Assembly: GCA_947629285.1 (NCBI GenBank)
Contig: CANRDA010000028.1
Location: 1 to 10,566, forward strand
Reading direction: 5' to 3'
Origin: an uncultured Bacilli bacterium
Lineage (GTDB): Bacteria; Bacillota_I; Bacilli_A; RF39; UBA660
DNA length: 10,566 nucleotides
Shown: one piece after another, positions 5,659 through 10,566 of the stretch
How positions within the stretch are numbered: the stretch's first letter is position 1
Layout: each line of letters starts with the position of its first letter
Translations under genes and position numbers: made by a program
The notes under the pieces: model-generated
Databases searched by the model: none
What the model saw: only the letters and a program-made list of their open reading frames with translations
Told to the model about the DNA's origin: nothing

Positions 5659-5721
5659 ATGCCACATAATATGATTAAATTTGCCTTTGACTTAGTAATA
5701 GAATTATAAATTTTGAATATA
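5659..5721 (+). pseudogene. Collapsed deoD remnant: 16-codon in-frame fusion of DeoD start and end
   Basis: ATG at 5659 opens MPHNMIKFAFDLVIEL followed by TAA (5707-5709). PHN matches DeoD residues 3-5 and MIKFAFDLVIEL matches DeoD residues 227-238 (MIKLALDSVIEL). Bases 5669-5721 align without gaps to 7671-7723 at 49 of 53 positions and continue into the spacer after the stop. All four mismatches are C in deoD and T here; the three inside codons change the residue (Leu to Phe twice, Ser to Leu), which points to decay without selection. The deoD-type promoter block stands just upstream. The ribosome binding site before the ATG has been lost, so translation is unlikely. Confidence 0.8.
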
Positions 5722-5767
5722 AAATTGTGCGGAATTTCACATAAATGATAAAAGATAAGGTGATTTG

Positions 5768-6874
5768 ATGAAAAAAGTTGTTATTGGAATGAGTGGAGGA
5801 GTAGATAGTAGTGTGGCTGCTATAATGCTTCAAAAGGCAGGTTATGAAGTGATAGGACTTTTTATGAGAAACTGGGATTCTTTTGCAGATGGTGAGATTA
5901 ATGATGCTCCTGTTACACAGTTAGGTATATGCCCGCAGGAAATCGATTATAACGATGCTAAGAAAGTGTGTGATAAACTAGGTATACCTTTATATAGAAA
6001 AGATTTTATAAAGGAATATTGGGATTATGTATTTACATACTTTTTAGATGAACTAAAAAAAGGTAGAACTCCTAATCCTGATATAATGTGCAACAAGTAT
6101 ATAAAGTTTGATATGTTTGCTCGTGAAGCTAAGAAATTAGGAGCAGATTATATAGCAACAGGACATTATGCAAGACTTGAAAATGGTAATTTGTTGAAAG
6201 CACTCGATGAAAATAAAGACCAATCTTATTTCCTTGCCCAAGTTAGCAAAGAACAGTTTAAAAACGTATTGTTTCCAATTGGTAATATGAATAAAAAAGA
6301 TGTCCGTAAAATTGCAGAAGAGTATGGACTTGTTACTGCTAATAAAAAAGATTCTACGGGTATTTGCTTTATAGGTGAGAGAAATTTTACAAAGTTTTTA
6401 AAAAATTATTTGCCAAACCAACCCGGAGATGTAGTTAATATAGATACAAATGAGGTAATAGGAAGACATATAGGTCTTATGAATTATACTATAGGGCAAA
6501 GAAGAGGACTAGATATTGGTGGATTTAGCGATAGAATGTTTGTAGTAGGTAAAGACCTTTCTAAAAATATTTTATATGTTTGTATAGGAGAAGATAACGA
6601 TTATTTAATAACAGATTCCTGCATCATAGATACAATAAATTGGTTATCTGATACTAAGCCCGTTAACTGTATGGCAAAGTTTAGGTATAGACAAAAAGAT
6701 AATCCAGTAGAGATAAAATGGTTAAACGATGATGAAATATTGGTTACATATAAGCAAGGTATTAAAAGAGTAACTCCAGGACAAGCCTGTGTATTTTATG
6801 ATGGAGATGTCTGTTTAGGCAGTGGGATTATTAAAGAAGTTAGAAAGAATAATGAAAAACTTTGGTATTTATAA
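5768..6874 (+). CDS. mnmA: tRNA-specific 2-thiouridylase MnmA
   Basis: Adenylates U34 of tRNA-Lys, Glu and Gln and replaces the 2-oxygen with sulfur passed from a cysteine desulfurase, supporting accurate decoding of A/G-ending codons. The 368 residues match the family (B. subtilis about 371). The N-terminal PP-loop GMSGGVDSSVAA (7-18) binds ATP, FMRNWD follows, and the catalytic cysteines are Cys108 in PNPDIMCNKYIKF and Cys200 in STGICFIGERNF. GHYARL, KDQSYFLAQV and the C-terminal RRGLDIGG and TPGQACVFYDGD blocks are all present. Start: ATG 5768, preceded by AAGGTGAT; the TTG directly before it (5765) is in frame but is an unlikely start. The gene is monocistronic, with an extended -10 promoter before it and a terminator after it. 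Its leader and ribosome binding site appear to derive from a duplicated deoD-ymfF junction: 14 of 15 bases up to AAGGTGAT match those before ymfF. Confidence 0.98.
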   Translation: MKKVVIGMSGGVDSSVAAIMLQKAGYEVIGLFMRNWDSFADGEINDAPVTQLGICPQEIDYNDAKKVCDKLGIPLYRKDFIKEYWDYVFTYFLDELKKGRTPNPDIMCNKYIKFDMFAREAKKLGADYIATGHYARLENGNLLKALDENKDQSYFLAQVSKEQFKNVLFPIGNMNKKDVRKIAEEYGLVTANKKDSTGICFIGERNFTKFLKNYLPNQPGDVVNIDTNEVIGRHIGLMNYTIGQRRGLDIGGFSDRMFVVGKDLSKNILYVCIGEDNDYLITDSCIIDTINWLSDTKPVNCMAKFRYRQKDNPVEIKWLNDDEILVTYKQGIKRVTPGQACVFYDGDVCLGSGIIKEVRKNNEKLWYL

Positions 6875-6921
6875 AAATTATTTTAATGTAAATATTAAAA
6901 GCAAATTGTTGTTTGAGAAGT

Positions 6922-6945
6922 ACTGTTTAATATAAACAGTTTTTC
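6922..6945 (+). terminator. Terminator of mnmA
   Basis: ACTGTTTA (6922-6929) pairs perfectly with TAAACAGT (6933-6940) around a 3-base loop ATA, followed by TTTT and C. It has the same architecture as the hairpin at 5593-5617, and the next promoter again begins at the end of the U-tract. Confidence 0.78.
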
Positions 6946-6976
6946 TATATAAAAATATAAAACTATGGTATAATTA
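6940..6976 (+). repeat. Direct repeat, copy 2: U-tract plus promoter block
   Basis: Partner of 5612-5648, with 35 of 37 identical positions. The two differences are G in copy 1 to A here, early in the spacer, and A to G in the n position of the extended -10. Confidence 0.85.
6946..6974 (+). promoter_or_regulatory. Extended -10 promoter for deoD-ymfF-ymfH
   Basis: TGGTATAAT (6966-6974) is a perfect extended -10 with no clear -35 (TATATA at 6946-6951). The predicted start near 6981 is immediately before the ribosome binding site AGGAG (6982-6986), which lies 8 bases before the deoD ATG. Confidence 0.7.
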
Positions 6977-6994
6977 ATTATAGGAGATGATTTT

Positions 6995-7711
6995 ATGACG
7001 CCACATAACGAGGCTAAAAAAGAAGATATTGCAAGTGTAGTATTAATGCCTGGTGACCCACTAAGAGCAAAGTACATTGCAGATAATTATTTAACTGATG
7101 CAAAATTAGTAAATAAAGTAAGAAATATGTATGCATATACAGGATACTATAAAGGTACAAAAGTAACTGTAATGGCAAGTGGTATGGGATGTCCTAGTAT
7201 TGGAATATATGCATATGAACTATACAAGTTTTATGATGTTAAATCAATAATACGTATAGGAACATCAGGTTCAAATCATCAGGATATAAAAGTATTAGAT
7301 GTAATACTTGCAACAAGCGCATATACACTTTCTAGTTTTCCAAAACTATTCTTTGATGATGAATCACATGAGTTTGAAGCAAGTAAAGCTTTAAATGAAA
7401 AAATAATGGAAGCTGCAAGTAAAAATGGTATTCAATATAAAAAAGGAAGAATATTAACAAGTGATGTATTCGATGTTTATATCGATGATAAAGAAAGATA
7501 TTTTAACAACTTTAATGGCATTGAAACACTTGCATCTGAAATGGAGGCAGCCACACTCTTTTCAATAGCTAAACATTTAAATAGGGATGCAGCTTGTTTA
7601 ATTACAGTAGTGGATTCTATGTTTGATAAAAGAGAATTGAGTGCGTCTGATAGAGAAAACTCATTAAATGATATGATTAAACTTGCCCTTGACTCAGTAA
7701 TAGAATTATAA
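6995..7711 (+). CDS. deoD: Purine-nucleoside phosphorylase, DeoD type
   Basis: Phosphorolyses purine (deoxy)nucleosides to base plus (deoxy)ribose 1-phosphate. DeoD-type enzymes are hexamers of about 235 residues; this one has 238. Residues matching the E. coli active site carry the same numbers: His4, Gly20, Arg24 in MPGDPLRAKYIA, Arg43 and Arg87 in RIGTSGS. The E. coli Ser90 is Thr90 here, a conservative change. The family signature ASGMGCPSIGIYAYEL spans 61-76. Met183-Glu184 (SEMEAATLF), the catalytic Asp207 and Arg220 follow at E. coli spacing (Met180-Glu181, Asp204, Arg217), so the enzyme should be active. Start: AGGAG 8 bases before ATG, and MTPHNEA is the usual N-terminus. ymfF starts 32 bases after the stop with no terminator between, so cotranscription is likely. 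It is functionally paired with Pdp upstream, and a remnant copy precedes mnmA. Confidence 0.97.
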   Translation: MTPHNEAKKEDIASVVLMPGDPLRAKYIADNYLTDAKLVNKVRNMYAYTGYYKGTKVTVMASGMGCPSIGIYAYELYKFYDVKSIIRIGTSGSNHQDIKVLDVILATSAYTLSSFPKLFFDDESHEFEASKALNEKIMEAASKNGIQYKKGRILTSDVFDVYIDDKERYFNNFNGIETLASEMEAATLFSIAKHLNRDAACLITVVDSMFDKRELSASDRENSLNDMIKLALDSVIEL

Positions 7712-7723
7712 ATTTTGAACATA
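7671..7723 (+). repeat. 3' end of deoD and spacer, partner of the remnant upstream of mnmA
   Basis: This intact copy covers DeoD codons 227-238, the stop and 12 bases of spacer. It matches 5669-5721 at an offset of 2002 bases with 49 of 53 identical positions. Homology resumes after a 28-base unmatched stretch on the mnmA side, where 5750-5764 matches 7726-7740 at 14 of 15 positions, covering the AAGGTGAT ribosome binding sites of mnmA and ymfF. Confidence 0.85.
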
Positions 7724-7743
7724 CTAAAAGGTAAGGTGATACT

Positions 7744-9030
7744 ATGAAATATAAAAAGATAAGTACATTTTCGTATAATCTTCATATAATTAAAACAAAT
7801 AAATTCAAAACTGTAACAGTTCAAGTAAATTTTAAAAGAAAATTAAAGAAAGAAGAAATTACATATAGAAATATGTTAGTTAATATGCTTTGTGAATCAA
7901 CTAGTACTTATCCAAGTAAAAAGCTTATGACTATTGCTACTGAAAATTTATATGATTTATATTATAGAGGTATGAATTATATATCTGGTAAATATAATAT
8001 TATGAATTTTTTAGTTACTTTTTTAAATGAAGAGTATACTGAAAAAGGAATGTTAGATGAATCAATTAAGTTTTTATCTGATTTAATATTTAAACCTAAT
8101 ATAGAAAGAAAAAGAAATGTTATAAGTTTTAATGAAGAAAGTTTTACACAATCCTATAATTTATTAAAAGATAGCATTATTTCTCAGAAGGAAAATCCTG
8201 ATGGATATTCAAGAATTAGAATGTTAGAATGTATGGAAAAAGATTCTTATTTATCTTATAGAGGTGTTGGATATTTAGAAGATTTAAAAAATATAGATAG
8301 CAGTAAATTATACAAATATTATCAAACAATATTAAATAGTGATATTGTAGATATATTTGTTATTGGTGATGTAAATGAAAGACATATAAAAAAAGTGATA
8401 GAAACTAATTTTTCTAATATAAAGACATTAAAAAAACCATCAGAATCTCATTTTACTCATCCTAAAAAGGCTAGATTCGTTCCCAAGACATTTATTGAAA
8501 AGCAAAAAATAAATCAAAGTAAATTAGTTTTAGGGTATAAAATATCTTCAATGACAGATTTTGAACTTAGGTATGTTTTAAACGTTTATTCTTATATATT
8601 AGGAGGAGGACCAGATTCTAAGCTATTTAAAAAAGTAAGAGAGAAAAATAGCTTGTGCTACTACATATCATCTATAGCTCAACCTTTAAATAGTATATTA
8701 ATAATAAAAGCAGGAATAAATAAAAATGATTTCAAGAAAGCTTTAACTTTAATAAAAAAAGAAGTTTATAATATGAAAAAAGGTAAATTTTCTGATGATG
8801 ATATAATTAAGGCTAAAATAACATACATAAACAGTTTAAAAGAATTAGAAGATAGTCCTAGTAGTTTGCTTAGCTTATATGCAGGAATAGAGTATTTAAA
8901 AAGTGATGATTTAGATAATAGACTTAGTAAAATAAATAAAGTAACAAAAGATGATGTAATAAAACTTGCTAATAAAATACATTTAGATACTATATATATG
9001 TTAGAGGGTGACTTATATGAAAAAAAGTAA
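7744..9030 (+). CDS. ymfF: M16-family peptidase-like protein, YmfF type (inactive partner)
   Basis: A 428-residue member of the M16 (insulinase-like) superfamily, of the kind that sits directly upstream of YmfH in Bacillota. The N-terminal half lacks HxxEH: where the zinc motif should be there is RNMLVNMLCESTSTYPSKK, so it is probably non-catalytic. The C-terminal half keeps the family motif GGGPDSKLFKKVREK (from residue 287) followed by NSLCYYISS, the Arg/Tyr region that binds substrate in active M16 enzymes. M16 proteins often work as pairs of one catalytic and one inactive subunit (compare mitochondrial MPP beta and alpha), and the overlap with ymfH fits that. Databases attach an association with EF-P 5-aminopentanol modification to this pair through the neighbouring ymfI in B. 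subtilis; no ymfI is present here. Start: AAGGTGAT 3 bases before ATG. Confidence 0.9.
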   Translation: MKYKKISTFSYNLHIIKTNKFKTVTVQVNFKRKLKKEEITYRNMLVNMLCESTSTYPSKKLMTIATENLYDLYYRGMNYISGKYNIMNFLVTFLNEEYTEKGMLDESIKFLSDLIFKPNIERKRNVISFNEESFTQSYNLLKDSIISQKENPDGYSRIRMLECMEKDSYLSYRGVGYLEDLKNIDSSKLYKYYQTILNSDIVDIFVIGDVNERHIKKVIETNFSNIKTLKKPSESHFTHPKKARFVPKTFIEKQKINQSKLVLGYKISSMTDFELRYVLNVYSYILGGGPDSKLFKKVREKNSLCYYISSIAQPLNSILIIKAGINKNDFKKALTLIKKEVYNMKKGKFSDDDIIKAKITYINSLKELEDSPSSLLSLYAGIEYLKSDDLDNRLSKINKVTKDDVIKLANKIHLDTIYMLEGDLYEKK

Positions 9031-10291
9031 ATTAGAAAAATTAGGTTTAGAATTATATGAAGAAACTTTGAATAATGGTTTAAAAGTATATATAGTACCT
9101 AAAGAAAATGTAAATAGTATATATGCTACTTTTTCTACAAAATTTGGTTCAGTATACAGTGAATTTGTTCCAACTGGCTCAAAGAAAATGGTAAAAGTTC
9201 CACTAGGTGTTGCACATTTTTTAGAACACAAAATGTTTGAACAAAAAGATGATATAGACCCTTTCACATTTTATTCTGAGAGGGGATGCGATGCTAATGC
9301 AAATACGTCAAACTATAAGACGACGTACCTATTTAGTGGTTCAAATTCTTTCTCAGAAAATATAAATTATTTATTAGATTATGTTCAAGAACCATATTTT
9401 ACAGATGAGAATGTAGAAAAAGAAAAGGGTATAATTGAGCAAGAAATAAAAATGTATGATGATGACCCTTTTTTCAAAATGTATGATGGATTAATTTATA
9501 ATTCATTCTTAAAGCACCCAATAAAATATCCAATAGCTGGTACAGTTGACGATGTGTATTCTATTACAAAAGATGATTTATATACTTGTTATAATACTTT
9601 TTATCACCCTTCAAATATGTTTTTAGTAATAACTGGTAATGTTGACCCAGAAGAAACTATAAATATAGTAAAATTAAACCAGGAAAATAAAAAATTCAAT
9701 AAGTTTAATCCAATAAAAATAAAGGAATATGATGAACCTAATAAAGTAGAAAAAAAAGAAGATAATATTAATATGGATATTGAGATATCAAAATTAGGTT
9801 TAGCATATAAAATAGATTGTACTAAATTAGATAAGCCAATTCCTCTTTTAAAAACATATATCAGTATTCTTTTTGATTTAAAACTAGGTATTACATCTGA
9901 TATTAATGAAAAATTAAAACAAGATAATCTTATAACTCATGATATAGATTATACTTTAATAAATACAGATAAACATATATTAATATTAATTATGGTAGAA
10001 ACTCAAGAAACTGATAAGGTTTTAAATTTAATAGAAGAAGAATTAAAAGATTTAACTATTACTAAAGAGGAATTAGAAAGAAAGAAAAAAGTAAGAAAGA
10101 GTGGCTGTATAGTTAATAGTGATAGTATATATTCAATAAATAATAAAATAGTAAATAATATAATGAATTATGATGAAGTAATACTTGATGATTATAAAAG
10201 AATTGATGATATTAATATAAAGGATATGAATAAAATTATTAAAGGCATCAATTTAGATAATAAAACGACTTATATAATAAATAAATCTTGA
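9017..10291 (+). CDS. ymfH: M16-family zinc metallopeptidase, YmfH type
   Basis: A 424-residue M16 peptidase with a complete active site. The inverted zinc motif HFLEH spans residues 67-71 (His67 and His71 as ligands, Glu70 as base), and EKGIIEQE supplies Glu136 and the third ligand Glu143, at the 7-residue spacing seen in pitrilysin. NANTSNYKTTYLFSG (about 95-109) and HPIKYPIAGTVDDV are further family blocks. Length is close to B. subtilis YmfH (about 428). Start: an in-frame GTG at 9008 lies inside the ribosome binding site AGAGGGTG, so ATG 9017 is preferred; it overlaps the end of ymfF by 14 bases, implying translational coupling and equal amounts of both subunits. No signal peptide, so cytoplasmic. 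The stop is TGA, the only one in the window. The C-terminal half is weakly conserved and very Lys/Asn/Ile-rich. Natural substrate unknown. Confidence 0.93.
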   Translation: MKKSKLEKLGLELYEETLNNGLKVYIVPKENVNSIYATFSTKFGSVYSEFVPTGSKKMVKVPLGVAHFLEHKMFEQKDDIDPFTFYSERGCDANANTSNYKTTYLFSGSNSFSENINYLLDYVQEPYFTDENVEKEKGIIEQEIKMYDDDPFFKMYDGLIYNSFLKHPIKYPIAGTVDDVYSITKDDLYTCYNTFYHPSNMFLVITGNVDPEETINIVKLNQENKKFNKFNPIKIKEYDEPNKVEKKEDNINMDIEISKLGLAYKIDCTKLDKPIPLLKTYISILFDLKLGITSDINEKLKQDNLITHDIDYTLINTDKHILILIMVETQETDKVLNLIEEELKDLTITKEELERKKKVRKSGCIVNSDSIYSINNKIVNNIMNYDEVILDDYKRIDDINIKDMNKIIKGINLDNKTTYIINKS

Positions 10292-10343
10292 TTTATAGTT
10301 TATTTTATATACTAGGAAAGTGCTTGGAAAAATAAAAAAACCA

Positions 10344-10372
10344 TTTACAAACGAATGTGCTGGTGGTATAAT
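10344..10372 (+). promoter_or_regulatory. Strong consensus promoter for tnpB
   Basis: TTTACA (10344-10349), exactly 17 bases, then TATAAT (10367-10372) preceded by TGG, so it also has an extended -10. This is the best promoter match in the window. The start would fall near 10379, just before the ribosome binding site AGGTGGTGAT. Confidence 0.7.
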
Positions 10373-10394
10373 TGTATTATCAGGTGGTGATGCT

Positions 10395-10566
10395 ATGGAA
10401 AAAATAATAAAAGGTTACGTATTTAGACTTTATCCAAATAAAGAACAAAAAATACTAATAGAAAAATCATTTGGATGTTCAAGATTTACTTATAATTATT
10501 TTTTAAATAAATACCCAAATTATATAAATGCATATAACGCTTGTAATGAAGTAAAAGAGTTAACAA
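10395..10566 (+). CDS. tnpB: RNA-guided nuclease TnpB / IS605 OrfB-family protein (3' partial)
   Basis: The first 57 residues match the N-terminal helix-turn-helix domain of IS200/IS605 OrfB (TnpB) proteins: MEKIIKGYVFRLYPNKEQKI, then SFGCSRFTYNYFLNKY. The YxFRLYPNKEQ start followed by a GC-xR-x-x-YN-x-x-L helix is diagnostic. TnpB proteins are RNA-guided DNA nucleases, ancestral to Cas12, that help their element persist; their guide RNA is encoded at the 3' end of the gene, outside this window. Start: ATG 10395 after AGGTGGTGAT. An ATG at 10390 is in another frame and stops after five codons. Whether the gene is intact cannot be seen. It sits 103 bases behind ymfH without disrupting it. Confidence 0.9.
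   Translation, partial: MEKIIKGYVFRLYPNKEQKILIEKSFGCSRFTYNYFLNKYPNYINAYNACNEVKELT

Larger units (their letters stand above)
10344..10566 (+). mobile_element. Left part of an IS200/IS605-family element (runs off the window)
   Basis: The element is recognised from its tnpB gene. Its left boundary is not resolved: it must lie after the ymfH stop (10291) and probably before the tnpB promoter at 10344, but I found no convincing subterminal hairpin. No tnpA lies upstream, so tnpA is either downstream or absent (a tnpB-only, IS1341-like element). Confidence 0.6.

Noticed and set aside
5726..5738. TGTG/CACA short hairpin in the mnmA leader
   Set aside because: A four-pair stem is too weak to support a regulatory call; it lies in the stretch of the leader with no match at the deoD-ymfF junction.
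5765..5767. TTG at 5765 as the mnmA start
   Set aside because: It lies immediately before an ATG with correct spacing to AAGGTGAT; MnmA proteins start close to KKVVIGMSGG.
7477..7824. Long minus-strand open frames, such as those opposite deoD, pdp and the LRR gene
   Set aside because: They lie opposite strongly conserved coding sequence, have no ribosome binding sites and show no recognisable domains; AT-rich codon use leaves the reverse frames open by chance.
9008..9010. GTG at 9008 as the ymfH start
   Set aside because: It lies inside the Shine-Dalgarno AGAGGGTG that serves ATG 9017.
10262..10318. TGA read as Trp, extending YmfH past 10291
   Set aside because: All other genes use TGG for Trp and none contains an in-frame TGA; the length at this stop already matches the family.

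Overview
The window is a strongly AT-rich, gene-dense stretch of a bacterial chromosome with every gene on the + strand. TGG is used for tryptophan and the genes end in TAA, TAG or TGA, so the standard bacterial code fits and mycoplasma-type TGA recoding does not. A SufB-type Fe-S gene, a Pdp-type nucleoside phosphorylase, a Bacillus-like MnmA, a YmfF/YmfH peptidase pair and a 26-residue-repeat surface protein together suggest a low-GC Bacillota member. An uncultured gut Bacilli lineage near the Mollicutes is my best guess; that placement is inference.

Layout. 1-937: 3' two-thirds of sufB, with its start outside the window. 1116-1457: a short single-stranded DNA-binding protein without the usual acidic tail. 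1538-2812: pyrimidine-nucleoside phosphorylase. 2897-3911: a two-gene operon of RNA polymerase omega (rpoZ) and a YihY/BrkB-family membrane protein. 3912-4080: an intergenic region with a possible H-type pseudoknot, a terminator, a GC-rich patch and a decayed duplicate of the next gene's start. 4081-5556: a surface protein with a type IV prepilin N-terminus and nine BspA-type leucine-rich repeats. 5557-5767: the longest intergenic region (211 bases), with a terminator, an extended -10 promoter and a collapsed copy of deoD. 5768-6874: mnmA. 6995-7711: deoD. 7744-10291: ymfF and ymfH, overlapping and probably cotranscribed with deoD. 10395-10566: the first 57 codons of a TnpB (IS200/IS605 OrfB) gene, which runs off the right edge.

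How the genes relate. Pdp and DeoD are the pyrimidine and purine arms of nucleoside phosphorolysis, although they sit about 4 kb apart under separate promoters. SufB (Fe-S scaffold) and MnmA (tRNA 2-thiolation) both depend on sulfur from cysteine desulfurases. YmfF and YmfH look like an inactive/active M16 metallopeptidase pair. The rest is a mix of housekeeping and accessory genes.

The most notable non-coding signal lies around mnmA and deoD. A 37-base U-tract/promoter block occurs twice (35 of 37 identical). Upstream of mnmA this block is followed by a 16-codon open frame that joins the first residues of DeoD to its last 12, plus DeoD's downstream spacer. The 53-base tail block differs from the intact deoD copy at four positions, all C in deoD and T in the remnant. 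It looks like a duplicated deoD that lost its interior, leaving its promoter and 3' end as the leader of mnmA. No gene-free stretch exceeds 300 bases, and I saw no tRNA, rRNA or CRISPR array.
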